Origin: Bdellovibrionota bacterium
Lineage (GTDB): Bacteria; Bdellovibrionota_G; JALEGL01; DATDPG01
DNA: 53,275 nucleotides
Assembly (NCBI GenBank): GCA_035292885.1
Contig: DATDPG010000047.1
Coordinates: forward strand, 1 to 53,275
Reading direction: 5' to 3'
Position numbers and translations under genes: made by a program. The first letter of the stretch is position 1, and each line of letters opens with the position of its first letter. Positions 8,888-18,243 of the stretch are shown here, one piece after another. The notes under the pieces are model-generated. The model had not been told where the DNA came from. It did not search any database and saw only the letters and a list, made by a program, of their open reading frames with translations.

Positions 8888-9762
8888 TCCTGTTGCTGAA
8901 AACTCTTGCGGTGATCGTAGTCTTTCCAAAAGACGACGGGAGGCAATTCCGAACAGGGCTTGTACCATCCTTCGGGCGTGATCTGAACCCATCGCAAGCC
9001 GGCCGGGCATCCGTCGATCTGGTCATGCCCGTAATATCTCGGCATGAGCGAAAGGAAATAATCCGACGACCGAACGTTCTTGTACTGGCGTTTAAATTGA
9101 AGAATCTGATTGATGACGCCCGGGAAACGGGAAAGATTTTCCTCGGACAGATAATGCGTGTCGTTCATATTTTTGAGGTCGCAGTATGACGTGTACGAAA
9201 TGCGGACGCCCCACTCGCGGGCCTTTTCCGCGGCCAGCAGAGTCTGGCTGAAGTTCTCTTCCATAATGATCCAGTTGAATCCGATGGAATCGAACCCGAG
9301 CTTGGCGACTTGGGGAATCAGGCTTTCCAGATGTTTCCACAGGCCGGGAATTCCGCGGCTCTTATCGTGCTGCTCATCCAGTGAATCCACGGAAAAGGAG
9401 ATCTGGTTGAGTCCGGCCTTTTTCAGCTCTTTGGCCTTTTCTATGGTCATCAAAGAGCCGTTGGTGATCATGGCCACGTAACTGATCGGGACGGCCCGTT
9501 TGATTCCCCGAATGATTTCGGGAAGATTCGTCCGCAACAACGGCTCACCGCCCGTAATGTTCACCATCATCGGATCGATCGGCTTGAGGACCGGACCGTA
9601 ATCGTCAATGACGTTCTCTTTCGTGGTTTTCCAATAGTCGCAAAAGTCGCAGGTGGCGTTGCAGCGCTTGGTGATCTCCAAATTCACGGAAATGGGCCGT
9701 TTTTGCGCCACATTACGGAGATATTTGTACGTCAACAGCGCTTTGTGAATATACATGCTCAT
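8809..9762 (-). CDS. Radical SAM protein with SPASM-like cysteine-rich tail
   Basis: A 317-residue radical SAM enzyme. The iron-sulfur/SAM site is C34-x3-C38-x2-C41 (TKRCNATCDFCDYW), followed by the ITGGEPLLR motif that contacts SAM. The C-terminal part has further cysteines (DGCPAGLRW, WYKPCSELP, ECTLCWYGCRGE) typical of an auxiliary cluster of the SPASM/twitch type. Such proteins modify peptides or lipids; the substrate is not evident. Two in-frame ATGs (9762, 9756) are possible. It is followed immediately by the secreted metallopeptidase gene, which might be coincidental or functional. Confidence 0.88.
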   Translation of the reverse strand: MSMYIHKALLTYKYLRNVAQKRPISVNLEITKRCNATCDFCDYWKTTKENVIDDYGPVLKPIDPMMVNITGGEPLLRTNLPEIIRGIKRAVPISYVAMITNGSLMTIEKAKELKKAGLNQISFSVDSLDEQHDKSRGIPGLWKHLESLIPQVAKLGFDSIGFNWIIMEENFSQTLLAAEKAREWGVRISYTSYCDLKNMNDTHYLSEENLSRFPGVINQILQFKRQYKNVRSSDYFLSLMPRYYGHDQIDGCPAGLRWVQITPEGWYKPCSELPPVVFWKDYDHRKSFQQQECTLCWYGCRGEAQTPVDLKRIREFL

Positions 9763-9850
9763 GTTTTTTGGGGTGCCGGCCTTATCTCTTTAATGAGCCG
9801 ACGTCAACGCCGTATTAATGCAGAAAACGCCGTATTTGTCGATGCTTCGA

Positions 9851-10507
9851 TTACTCGCAAGCTCCGGCATCGCTTAGCACCGGGGGGATTCTCGCGAATA
9901 TTGCTCCGGCGCCCGATGTTCCGACGAGGCCTTTTTCTCCCGGTTTTACGGTCTGAATCAATCCGCCACTGAGCGCTTCGATCTCTCGTGCCCGCGCCGT
10001 GGCTTCAAGATTCGGGTTCTTCAGAATGATCTGGAAGCTATGGTCGACACACGCAGTCGTGGATACACTTTGGCAGGCTGCGCAAAGCTTGGGTGAACCT
10101 GTGTTGTCGAACCATATGATGCAAGTTCTGTCGACGTTTGCCGGGGTACCGGAACAAGATGCGAAATCGATGTCAGGCTTAAACGGCAGGCTGGAGATCA
10201 GAATATCCGCCGCGGGTGCTGCAGAATCGCCGCAAAGATTGCCCGCATGATTGCTGTTTTCATCGACCCAGAGCTCGGCTGTGAGCGGGCCGCTGGTCGA
10301 GAACTTAATACAGGTCCAGTGGCTTCGCGCCGTGGCCTCCGATTGCGCTCTTGAGAGCAGGTTCTCAAGCCCCGACACGGTGGATAAGAGACGTTGTTTG
10401 GGAATGTATCCGCGCATCGTGATCAGGCCGGCGGAAAGAAGGATCGCGACAATGACCAACGTGATCATCAACTCGACCAGTGTGAATGCGCGCGGTTTGA
10501 CCGTCAT
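9851..10507 (-). CDS. Type II secretion/type IV pilus minor pseudopilin (GspH/FimT-like)
   Basis: A 218-residue prepilin. The N-terminus KPRAFTLVELMITLVIVAILLSAG is the classic class III signal: prepilin peptidase cleaves before Phe, leaving FTLVE and a 20-residue hydrophobic helix. The rest is a soluble GspH/FimT-like head with four or more cysteines that may form disulfides. ATG 10507 has GAGGA 8 nt upstream. No other pilus or secretion gene is nearby, so the system it serves is encoded elsewhere. Confidence 0.87.
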   Translation of the reverse strand: MTVKPRAFTLVELMITLVIVAILLSAGLITMRGYIPKQRLLSTVSGLENLLSRAQSEATARSHWTCIKFSTSGPLTAELWVDENSNHAGNLCGDSAAPAADILISSLPFKPDIDFASCSGTPANVDRTCIIWFDNTGSPKLCAACQSVSTTACVDHSFQIILKNPNLEATARAREIEALSGGLIQTVKPGEKGLVGTSGAGAIFARIPPVLSDAGACE

Positions 10508-10590
10508 CCTTAATTTCCTCTAGAGTGCGGCCAGTCGGAAAATTCGAGAATGGCCGAAATCAGTATAACCGCATCCTTTTGGAGCCGCCA

Positions 10591-11817
10591 ATGATCCCTT
10601 GGCGGGAAGCGGTTCAGAAAATTCTCAAAGAAACTCAAGCCGCGCCGACGGAACTCGTTCCGTCCGCCAACGGATTAGACCGGGTTCTGGCTGAAAATAT
10701 CCGCTCCAAGGGGGACCATCCTCCGTATGCCCAATCGGCGATGGACGGCTTTGCCGTGCGGGCGGGCGAATGCAGCGAAGGGATGGAACTCGACGTCATC
10801 GGTGAAGTCGCCGCCGGTTCAGCCGGAGGCCGTTCTCTTTCGCCCCATCACGCCATTCGAATCATGACCGGCGGGGAGATCCCCTCCGGCGCCGATGCCG
10901 TCGTTCGAACTGAGGATACCGAGCCCATGGGGGAGGCGCGGATCCGTCTCACGAAGAAACCTCGATCGGGCGACAACGTCCGTTCACTGGGGGAAGATCT
11001 AAGGAAAGGAGATGAACTGTTCCGGCCGGGAACTTGGCTTGGGCCCCCCGAACTCGGAATGTTGGCCTACTTGGGTGTTCATCGTGTCCAGGTCGCTAAG
11101 CGTCCCATCGTCGCCGTTCTCCCGACCGGAAACGAGTTGGTGGAAGCCGAGGAAGCTGCTTTTTCGGAAAGAGAAAAGCTTCTTTTCAATTCAAACGGTC
11201 CGATGATTTCGGCCGCCGTCCGCCGAGACGGGGGAACGGCGGAGCAGCTTCCGATCGCCCGAGATAATCGTTCGCTTCTCCATTCGGCGCTGGCGCGAGG
11301 GTTGGACGCCGACGTTTTGATCACGTCGGGGGGAGTTTCGGTCGGGACATATGATTTTGTCCGAGACGAATTGGAAAAACTCGGCGTTCAGGTCGTTTTT
11401 CACCAGGTAGCGATCCGTCCCGGCCGGCCGATTTTGTTCGGAGTTCGGGAGAAACCGAAGCGGACATCGGTATTCGCGTTGCCCGGGAATCCCGTATCTA
11501 CGTTCGTGACGTACGAAATGTTTGTCCGGCCGGCGCTGAGGAAAATGCTCGGCTGTGAGCCGTTCGAACACCCGACGTGCCTCGCGATGCTCGAAGAACC
11601 GATCAAGAAAAAGAAGCCGGGTCTCACTTTCTTCATACAGGGGATCGTTCGATTCAATAAAGGATCTCTTCTCGCCCGGCCATCCGGTAAACAAGGCTCT
11701 CATCTGCTCACTTCCGTTGTTCGCGCCAACGCCCTTCTCGTATTGGAGGATTCGCGAGCGGAAATTCCTGCGGGCGAAGTGATTCCCGTTATTCCGCTTC
11801 GAGATATTTCCGGCTAG
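10591..11817 (+). CDS. moeA: Molybdopterin molybdenumtransferase MoeA
   Basis: A 408-residue MoeA that inserts molybdate into adenylated molybdopterin, the last common step of molybdenum-cofactor synthesis. Recognisable segments are DHPPYAQSAMDGFAVRAG, IMTGGEIPSGADAVVRTEDT, GDNVRSLGEDLRKGD, VLPTGNEL, TSGGVSVGTYDFVRDEL and FALPGNPVSTFVTYEMFVRPALRKMLG. I use ATG 10591, with GGAG 9 nt upstream; the upstream in-frame extension to 10525 shows no homology. It stands alone without other moa/moe genes. Confidence 0.95.
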   Translation: MIPWREAVQKILKETQAAPTELVPSANGLDRVLAENIRSKGDHPPYAQSAMDGFAVRAGECSEGMELDVIGEVAAGSAGGRSLSPHHAIRIMTGGEIPSGADAVVRTEDTEPMGEARIRLTKKPRSGDNVRSLGEDLRKGDELFRPGTWLGPPELGMLAYLGVHRVQVAKRPIVAVLPTGNELVEAEEAAFSEREKLLFNSNGPMISAAVRRDGGTAEQLPIARDNRSLLHSALARGLDADVLITSGGVSVGTYDFVRDELEKLGVQVVFHQVAIRPGRPILFGVREKPKRTSVFALPGNPVSTFVTYEMFVRPALRKMLGCEPFEHPTCLAMLEEPIKKKKPGLTFFIQGIVRFNKGSLLARPSGKQGSHLLTSVVRANALLVLEDSRAEIPAGEVIPVIPLRDISG

Positions 11818-11855
11818 ACTCCTTCTCCTTGGCGGCTCAAACATTCGATTCGCGG

Positions 11856-13412
11856 ATGGAACGGCGGCGGATTCTGCTCTGCTGGTTCGTCCCGCTCCTC
11901 CTCTACCTCAGCAACTTGGACGGCACATGGATTCAGGACGACCACTATCATGTGGAACAGAATCCCTACATTCGTTCCGCAAAACATATCCCGCGAATTT
12001 TGACGACAACCGTCTGGCAATCCACCTCCGAGGAAACGACCCGGTCGGATATCTACCGCCCGGTGTTGATGATGTCGTGGATGGCGGATCAATTCCTTTT
12101 CGGGCTTCGGCCGTGGGGCTTTCACCTCATCAATAACGTGTTTCATGCGGTGAATTGCGTACTCCTGTATGCGTTACTCCGAACGTTTCTGGGTTCATCA
12201 AGTTCTCTCCTGGGCGGCTTGCTCTTTGCCGTCCATCCGTTGGGAGTCGAGGCGGTGAGTTGGATCGGCGGCCGCCAGGATCTCCTCCTGGCTCTCTTGG
12301 CATTGTGCAATATTCATGCGCTCCTGAAATGGTTGAAATCTCCTTCTCCGATTTGGATCGGGCTCTACGCGCTCACCCTCCCGCTCGGACTTTTTTCAAA
12401 GGAGAGTTTCGTTCTCGTCCCCATTGCGGGAATCGCCGCGCTTCTGATTTCCTCCGGCGATCGGCGCGAAACGGCCGCTCGGTTGAAGAGTCCGTGCGCC
12501 GTATTGATCGGCGTTTTCATCGGGTGTTTCCTTTGGCGAAACGAAATTGTTCGTCGCTCTTTCTTTGAATTGTTATCGCCGGAGTTGTTCGGAAATGCTC
12601 TCGCTCTTGCAAAACGTTTCTTGTTACTCTTGTTCGTTCCGGCGGATTCGGATTTCCTGTTCCCCTATCGGGCGCGCTCCTTCGCTTGGATGTCGGCGGC
12701 CCTACCGTTTGCTCTGATAACGGCCCTTATCGCGAGTCTTATGTTTGCGATCCGAAAAAACACCGCCGCTGTTCTCGGCATTCTTTTCCTGTTGGCTCCG
12801 CTTGTGCCAGCAGCGCTTGTACTGGACCTGGTGGGAACGATCGCGGAGAGATACTTTTATCTCCCGATGGTTGGGATCGCTTTGCTGTTTGCCGCGTCGA
12901 TCGAGGGTTTGGAAAAGCGGGTCTCGGTTCCACGATTGGGGGCCTGGATCGGGTGTCTGCTTCTCGTACTTTCCTTGGTCACGGTGGCGAGAAACCGGGA
13001 GTGGCGAGACGAAGAGACACTTTACCGGAGTTCCATCCAGCGGGACCCGTCGAATGAAGCGCCCTATTTTCTTTTGGCATGGCACTATCACCGAAGCGGA
13101 AGTTTTTCCCAAGAGATCGAAGCTTATCGGGATGGATTGCAGAGGAATCCCCGCCACTTCTCCATGCTGAATAACCTTGCCGTTCGTTTGACGGAGCGGG
13201 GGGAATTTGTCGAAGCGAAGGAGCTTTTAAAGCGCGCCTACGGTCTCTATCCCCGTGTGGCCCGGGTTTCCTACAATGTGGGTTATTTTTATGAACGAAC
13301 CGGCGAGGTAAAGAACGCGCGAAAATGGTACGGCCAAGCGATCCAACTTGATCCCACGTACGAAATTCCCAAAATCGCCCTCCGTCGCCTCGGTACATCC
13401 TCTACTCCATAA
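11856..13412 (+). CDS. TMTC-like membrane glycosyltransferase with C-terminal TPRs
   Basis: About 518 residues. The first 370 residues form a multi-pass GT-C-like membrane domain with the early acidic motif DGTWIQDDHYHVEQNP, SDIYRPVLMMSW and HLINNVFHAVNCVLLY, a pattern shared with TMTC/PMT O-mannosyltransferase-like proteins. The last 120 residues hold about three TPR units (EAPYFLLAWHYHRSGSF, SMLNNLAVRLTERGEF, RVSYNVGYFYERTGEV). It probably transfers a sugar from a polyprenyl-phosphate donor to an exported acceptor. Start could be ATG 11856 or the TTG at 11829. Its end is 34 nt from the convergent ppx gene. Confidence 0.8.
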   Translation: MERRRILLCWFVPLLLYLSNLDGTWIQDDHYHVEQNPYIRSAKHIPRILTTTVWQSTSEETTRSDIYRPVLMMSWMADQFLFGLRPWGFHLINNVFHAVNCVLLYALLRTFLGSSSSLLGGLLFAVHPLGVEAVSWIGGRQDLLLALLALCNIHALLKWLKSPSPIWIGLYALTLPLGLFSKESFVLVPIAGIAALLISSGDRRETAARLKSPCAVLIGVFIGCFLWRNEIVRRSFFELLSPELFGNALALAKRFLLLLFVPADSDFLFPYRARSFAWMSAALPFALITALIASLMFAIRKNTAAVLGILFLLAPLVPAALVLDLVGTIAERYFYLPMVGIALLFAASIEGLEKRVSVPRLGAWIGCLLLVLSLVTVARNREWRDEETLYRSSIQRDPSNEAPYFLLAWHYHRSGSFSQEIEAYRDGLQRNPRHFSMLNNLAVRLTERGEFVEAKELLKRAYGLYPRVARVSYNVGYFYERTGEVKNARKWYGQAIQLDPTYEIPKIALRRLGTSSTP

Positions 13413-13446
13413 TTTGACGTTATTTGTTCGACGTAACGGGAGCGAA

Positions 13447-14394
13447 TTACGAGAACCGAACCGGGGGAACGAAATTCCGCAACTTTTCGAAGAGCTTTCC
13501 AAACCGAATGCCTCGGTCGTACACTTCAAAAACGTCGTTTCCGAATTTCGGGTAGAGCCGTTCAATGATCAGCGAACCGGAGAGGATGACATCCGCGCGG
13601 CGCGGATCCAGGCCGGGGAGCGAAAGTCGTTCCTTCGCCGTCATCCGTGAGAGCGTATCCACCCAGCGATTCACCGTTTTTTGATCGAGTTTGTGACCGG
13701 CGATTTTGTCGGGATGATATTCTTTCAATTGCAAATCAACCGAAGCCAGGTGGGTAAATGTGCCCGCCGTTCCGTAATAATGATCCAGCGTTCCCAAAGG
13801 GGTCACGCGCGACAGCCGCTGGTCGATTTCCGCTCGGGCGGCGTCGAGTTCCGCTTCCGAGGGCGGATCCGATTTGAGATGTCCCTCCAGCACCTTGATC
13901 GTGCCGACATCCAGGCTGCGGCCGCCGTCGAATCGGTGTCCGATTCCCCACGTCACTTCGGTGGATCCACCGCCGATGTCCACCACCATCGAGCGGGCGT
14001 CGCCTCCCGGTTCGGTGGTCACCGAGAGATAGGTCAGCCGCGCCTCTTCGTTGGGAGGAAGGACTTCGATGTCGATTCCGGCCTCTTCCTGAATACGGGT
14101 AAGAAGAGCCGAACTGTTTTCGGCCTCCCGCACCGCACTCGTCGCCGTGATAAGAATTTCCTCCACCCCGAGCTCCTTTGCTTGTAGGACGAATTCCCGA
14201 ATCGAACGACAAGCGCGTTCAATGATGTGATCTCCCAGCCGCTTCGTAGCACGAAGACCCTCGCCCAATCGCGGCATCGCACTCTCGTCGGCGATTACGG
14301 TGACTCGGCCCTCCTCGTCCCGTTCGGCGATCAGCATTAAAAGGGAATTCGTACCGAGATCGAGCGTGGCGATCTTACGACTCTTGTAAATCAC
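13447..14394 (-). CDS. Exopolyphosphatase / pppGpp phosphohydrolase (Ppx/GppA family)
   Basis: A protein of about 315 residues with the actin-like ATPase fold of the Ppx/GppA family: ATLDLGTNSLLMLIAE, ITATSAVREAENS, PPNEEARLTYL and the phosphate-binding VVDIGGGSTEVT. It lacks the C-terminal HD domain of the long E. coli Ppx form, so it is the short type found in many bacteria. It hydrolyses polyphosphate or pppGpp; which one cannot be told. GTG 14394 overlaps the tolB stop (GTGA); GTG 14412 is an alternative. It is the last gene of the tol operon. Confidence 0.9.
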   Translation of the reverse strand: MIYKSRKIATLDLGTNSLLMLIAERDEEGRVTVIADESAMPRLGEGLRATKRLGDHIIERACRSIREFVLQAKELGVEEILITATSAVREAENSSALLTRIQEEAGIDIEVLPPNEEARLTYLSVTTEPGGDARSMVVDIGGGSTEVTWGIGHRFDGGRSLDVGTIKVLEGHLKSDPPSEAELDAARAEIDQRLSRVTPLGTLDHYYGTAGTFTHLASVDLQLKEYHPDKIAGHKLDQKTVNRWVDTLSRMTAKERLSLPGLDPRRADVILSGSLIIERLYPKFGNDVFEVYDRGIRFGKLFEKLRNFVPPVRFS

Positions 14395-15707
14395 TTGTTC
14401 AGCGGACCCCACTTCGGCATGAGGTGGTCGAAACTTCCGTTCGTCAGTTGGATCTGTTTCGATCCGTCCGGGCGCATCACATAGATTTGATACGATCCCT
14501 TTCGATTGGACGTGAAGGTGATCAGCTGGCCGTTGGGCGACCAGGAGGGTTCCTCGTTGTTGCGCGAGTCGTACGTCAGACGGACCATGCCGGAACCGTC
14601 GATGTTCATTGAAAAAACATCTACCTGTCCGTCGGTGTCCATTCCGGCGAAGAGGATTTTGTCTCCGCGCGGGGACCAGACCGGCGTCGTGTTGTTGGCT
14701 CCTTTATACGTCAGCCGCTGGGCGTTTTGGCCGTTTCGATCCATTTTGTAGATCTGAGGCGATCCATCCCGTGTCGAGACAAATACGAGGGTCCTTCCGT
14801 CGGGCGAGAACGAGGCGCTGACGTCGATTTCCCGGTTGTTCGTCAGTCGATCCCGGGTTCGGCCGTCCATCTCCAGCAAATAAATCTCGGAATTCCCGTC
14901 CTTGGTAAGTGTGGTGGCCAAAATGTTTTCGACGGGGGAGAGGGAAAGGCCGATCACCATTCCCTGCATGGAAGCCACGCGCGACGTGTCTTTTCGTCGA
15001 AGATCGTACTTCCAAAGTTGCGGAGTTTTACCGCCTTTGAACGAAGTGTAGTAAATCGAACGCCCGTCTTTATCCCACGCGGGGGAAAGCACGATCGATC
15101 GATCATCCGTGAGCTGTTCCAAATTGTCGCCGTTGAAGTCCATGGCGTAGAGTTCTTTGTGTCCGGCTCGCTTTCCGATAAAGGCGATTCGGGTATCAAA
15201 CACCCCCTCCTCTCCGGCGAGCACGCGCATGATTTCGTTCGCGAATTTGTGCGCGATCTTGGGGACGTCGGAAACGGTTCCTTCATAACGCTTGGCCGTC
15301 AGTTCCTGCCGGAGCAAGACATCGAAGAGGTGCAGCTCGATCGTGAGGCGTTTGCCTTCCACGCGATACCACCCTTTCGTCAGAGCCAGAACATCCAAAA
15401 CCGTCCAGCTGGCAAAATCGATGTCGGGGACGGCAAATCCTTTCTTGTTCGGATCCTCGAGAAAAGCTCCCTTCTCGATGAATCGAAACAGTCCCATCAA
15501 TTCCAAATCGTCCCGCAGTTTTCGGGCGAACTGTTCACCCATGAGGTTCGGATCCTCGTCGCCACGAACCCGAACGGGGGGGACGATGGCGATGGGAAAG
15601 GACCGATCGGATACTTGCGTAATGTCGATATAGATTTTGGCCGAGGCGGGAGAGGGGAGCAGCCCCAAAAGCACAAAGAAACCCGCGAAAACCGACCCGC
15701 GTCTCAT
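14391..15707 (-). CDS. tolB: Tol-Pal system beta-propeller protein TolB
   Basis: A periplasmic protein of about 438 residues. Signal peptide MRRGSVFAGFFVLLGLLPSP ends at ASA, followed by the TolB N-terminal domain (VRGDEDPNLMGEQFARKLRDDLELMGLF) and a six-bladed WD40-like propeller with repeated TSFKGG/FSPDGR/WSPRGD and KIYxMDxxG units. TolB binds Pal and links the TolQRA motor to the outer membrane. The start is set by the signal peptide (ATG 15707), which overlaps the tolA stop by 4 nt; the longer open frame upstream is antisense noise. Confidence 0.95.
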   Translation of the reverse strand: MRRGSVFAGFFVLLGLLPSPASAKIYIDITQVSDRSFPIAIVPPVRVRGDEDPNLMGEQFARKLRDDLELMGLFRFIEKGAFLEDPNKKGFAVPDIDFASWTVLDVLALTKGWYRVEGKRLTIELHLFDVLLRQELTAKRYEGTVSDVPKIAHKFANEIMRVLAGEEGVFDTRIAFIGKRAGHKELYAMDFNGDNLEQLTDDRSIVLSPAWDKDGRSIYYTSFKGGKTPQLWKYDLRRKDTSRVASMQGMVIGLSLSPVENILATTLTKDGNSEIYLLEMDGRTRDRLTNNREIDVSASFSPDGRTLVFVSTRDGSPQIYKMDRNGQNAQRLTYKGANNTTPVWSPRGDKILFAGMDTDGQVDVFSMNIDGSGMVRLTYDSRNNEEPSWSPNGQLITFTSNRKGSYQIYVMRPDGSKQIQLTNGSFDHLMPKWGPLNK

Positions 15708-16492
15708 TTCATCTCCGGAACAAAGATGATGACAAACTGTTCCCGCATGACATCCTCCGCCAATTCTTGCGGAGGGAGAGGGAGCGGAGAAGATTTTCGG
15801 ATCGCCCGCAACGCCGCGGAATCGAAAGCCGGATTTCCGGAAGTGGTGCTCACGGCCGACTCGAGAATGTTCCCGCCGGCGTCGATCCGAAAACTGATCT
15901 CCGCGCGAAGCCTGTTTCTCGCGTCGTCCCGCCGTTGAATCCACACAAAGTTGTTCGTGATCGCCTGCTGAACCTGTCTTTTGTATCCGCCGAAGATCGG
16001 ATTTCCCCCCAAGATTCCCCCGACACCCCCCGGTCCGGCCGGGAGCCCTTCGGCGGCGCCTTTTCCGGCGGAAGGAAAATTATCGGCCCGCGGGCCCGGG
16101 CGCGTCTCGGGTTCGCGACGTACCGAAGCCAAGGCTTCCTCCATGGCCTTTCGTCGGGCGTTTTCTTCTTCGTCGGCCGCCGCTTTTTCCTTCGCGGCGG
16201 CTCGGTCGACCTTGGCCTTGTCTTCGGGCATCACCACCTTGGCCTCGGCCGGTTTTACGGGCGCGGGAACGTCGGGCGGCACGATCGGTCCGGGCAGTTT
16301 ATTGGGGGCCGTGGCCTTGGGCATCTTGACCGTGGTGGCCCACATGACGTTCATGGGACCCGGGATTGCGGCGTCCAGATATCGGCGCGAAGCAAGCGTC
16401 GTTGTCATCAGCGTGAGCCCCAATGCCACCAAGTGCGCCGCCGTGGATACGGCGACCATCCTCTTGAATTCTGTGTCTTCAAATGCGTTCAT
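15704..16492 (-). CDS. tolA: TolA/TonB-type envelope-spanning protein
   Basis: A 262-residue protein with one N-terminal membrane span (MVAVSTAAHLVALGLTLMT), a Pro-rich then charged Ala/Glu/Lys-rich linker predicted to be helical (KVDRAAAKEKAAADEEENARRKAMEEA), a Gly-rich hinge, and a C-terminal TonB-like domain (RLRAEISFRIDAGGNILESAVSTTSGNPAFDSAALRAIRKSSPLPLPP). Position between tolR and tolB identifies it as the TolA of a Tol-Pal complex; the C-terminal sequence is TonB-family in type, which is usual in deltaproteobacteria. Confidence 0.9.
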   Translation of the reverse strand: MNAFEDTEFKRMVAVSTAAHLVALGLTLMTTTLASRRYLDAAIPGPMNVMWATTVKMPKATAPNKLPGPIVPPDVPAPVKPAEAKVVMPEDKAKVDRAAAKEKAAADEEENARRKAMEEALASVRREPETRPGPRADNFPSAGKGAAEGLPAGPGGVGGILGGNPIFGGYKRQVQQAITNNFVWIQRRDDARNRLRAEISFRIDAGGNILESAVSTTSGNPAFDSAALRAIRKSSPLPLPPQELAEDVMREQFVIIFVPEMK

Positions 16493-16533
16493 TCGAACTC
16501 ACGGGATTCGATCGGCCTCCAACCTCGGCACGA

Positions 16534-16953
16534 TCAACCCCCGTCGTTCTCCTGATCCGTGATCATCCCCATCCGGTCGATCCCGGCGTTTTTCACCAGC
16601 GCCATCACTTTGACGACAAAGCCGTACGGCACGGTTTTATCGGCCCGGAGGTAGATCTCCTTTTTCTGCTTGTTCCGGAACACTTCTTTGAGTTTGACCG
16701 ACAGGTCCTGCACGCCCACCTTGGTTTTCGCGATCGAAAGTTGTTGCTTCTTGTCGATCGTGAGAACCACATCTTGCTCGGTGACGGCGACGGATTTCTT
16801 TGAGCTGGTGGCCGGCAAATCGATGTCCACTTGTTGCTGAATCAAGGGCGCCGTGACCATAAAGATCACCAGCAACACCAGCATGACGTCGACGAAAGGC
16901 GTGACGTTGATCTCCGACAGCGGCCCGTGGTCGTTACGGGTGGAAATCGCCAT
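16534..16953 (-). CDS. tolR: Tol-Pal motor subunit TolR (ExbD family)
   Basis: A 139-residue ExbD/TolR protein: one N-terminal membrane span starting [22 protein letters not shown], which carries the essential Asp in FVDVMLVLL, then a periplasmic domain. With TolQ it forms the proton-driven motor. It starts 3 nt after tolQ ends and is followed by tolA 41 nt downstream. Confidence 0.96.
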   Translation of the reverse strand: MAISTRNDHGPLSEINVTPFVDVMLVLLVIFMVTAPLIQQQVDIDLPATSSKKSVAVTEQDVVLTIDKKQQLSIAKTKVGVQDLSVKLKEVFRNKQKKEIYLRADKTVPYGFVVKVMALVKNAGIDRMGMITDQENDGG

Positions 16954-16956
16954 CGT

Positions 16957-17646
16957 TCATGCGGCGCCGAGCTGGCGCTTGATAATGTTGAGGAAGTCGT
17001 TGGTGAACGTGTCCATCTCCCGCTGCAACGAGCGGATGTGAGCGACACAATAGTTGTACCCGATGACGGCGGGTATGGCCGCAAAAAGGCCGACGGCGGT
17101 CGCGATCAGAGCCTCGGAAATTCCCGGCGCCACGACGGCGAGATTCGTCGCCCCTGAGGCGCCGATATTGAGAAAGGAATTCATGATGCCCCAGACGGTC
17201 CCGAACAGGCCGATGAACGGCGCCGAGCTTCCCGTCGTGGCCAAGAAAGTCACCCGTTGTTCCAGCATCGCCTGTTGCGCAAGCGCGGTCCGCCGCAACG
17301 AGCGCTCCACGTTCTCCAGAATTCCCGCCACCTCGTCCGGCTTGAGTTGCACTTTGGCGCCGCCGGCGCTTTCCCTCGCTTTCAAAAGTTCCTGATATCC
17401 GGCCGCAAACACGGCGCCGACCGGGCAATACGTCATCTCCTTCGCTTTTCGATAGGCGGTTTCCATATTTTTCTGGTTCCAAAACTCTTCCAAGAATTTC
17501 TCGGAGTTTCTGCGGGAACGGCGCAAAACGCGGCGCTTGTGAAAAATAATTGCCCAGGAAATGATCGAAAACGCGATGAGCAGGAACAGGACGAACTTGA
17601 CGACAAGGCCCGCATCGAGAACAAGCTTGAGAACGTTCAATTTCAT
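16957..17646 (-). CDS. tolQ: Tol-Pal motor subunit TolQ (MotA/ExbB family)
   Basis: A 229-residue three-span membrane protein with an N-terminal span ([21 protein letters not shown]), a cytoplasmic loop, and the conserved ExbB/TolQ core ([28 protein letters not shown] ... [25 protein letters not shown]). It forms the stator of the Tol motor with TolR. First gene of the tolQRAB-ppx operon, divergent from the GerM-domain gene across 54 bp, which must hold both promoters. Confidence 0.96.
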   Translation of the reverse strand: MKLNVLKLVLDAGLVVKFVLFLLIAFSIISWAIIFHKRRVLRRSRRNSEKFLEEFWNQKNMETAYRKAKEMTYCPVGAVFAAGYQELLKARESAGGAKVQLKPDEVAGILENVERSLRRTALAQQAMLEQRVTFLATTGSSAPFIGLFGTVWGIMNSFLNIGASGATNLAVVAPGISEALIATAVGLFAAIPAVIGYNYCVAHIRSLQREMDTFTNDFLNIIKRQLGAA

Positions 17647-17700
17647 GGGAAACCGGTACGACAGACCGTACCAAAAGGAGAAGCCCTGTCAAAAGGTCTC

Positions 17701-18243
17701 ATGATCTTATTGCTGGTGGCGGTTCTGTTCTCGGCCGCCGTTTGGCAGCTGCTCCGCTTCGGCGACCAGGATTCGCGCGAGTCTGCGCCCGCCGGAGAAC
17801 CCCCTGCGGCCGTTACGCCGGCGACCGAGGCGACGATCACCGCATCCATTTATCTTCCAGCGAGAGATCTATCGAGAATCGATCTTTTTTCCGTTGAACT
17901 GCCGGACCGCAGGGCCGATCTCCAAAAGTGGGTCGAAGCTCTCTTTTCAGCCTTCTCATCTCCTCCCAGCAACACCGCTCTGCCGATTCTTGCCGCAAAC
18001 ACCGTCCCGCGACATGTGTTCGTGGATGAAAACCAAACGCTCTACCTCGACATGCCGGCGTCGTTCGCCGAGGCTCCGCCCACGGGGGCGGAGATGGAGA
18101 TTCTGACGATCCAGTCGATCGTCCGGACGTTGACCGAAAATATTTCCGGAGTGAAAGCGGTGAAGATTCTTATGGAAGGGAGCGATCGGGACACGTTGTG
18201 GGGCCATGTGGATGTGAGGAACCCGATTGGGCCTCGTCCGTGA
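17701..18243 (+). CDS. GerM-domain (GerMN) envelope protein
   Basis: A 180-residue protein with one N-terminal hydrophobic segment (MILLLVAVLFSAAVWQLL) and a single GerMN domain (ITASIYLPARDLSRI ... TVPRHVFVDENQTLYLDMPASFAE ... IQSIVRTLTENISGVKAVKILMEG). GerM domains occur in spore-germination proteins and also in many non-sporulating bacteria, where the role is unclear. ATG 17701 is used; a CTG 12 nt earlier has a better AAGGAG ribosome site. Its last 74 nt overlap the convergent membrane-protein gene. Confidence 0.78.
   Translation: MILLLVAVLFSAAVWQLLRFGDQDSRESAPAGEPPAAVTPATEATITASIYLPARDLSRIDLFSVELPDRRADLQKWVEALFSAFSSPPSNTALPILAANTVPRHVFVDENQTLYLDMPASFAEAPPTGAEMEILTIQSIVRTLTENISGVKAVKILMEGSDRDTLWGHVDVRNPIGPRP

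Noticed and set aside
14727-15938. 403-codon open frame on the plus strand opposite tolB
   Set aside because: Entirely antisense to tolB and the end of tolA, which have clear family signatures; the translation is low-complexity charged residues without any motif.
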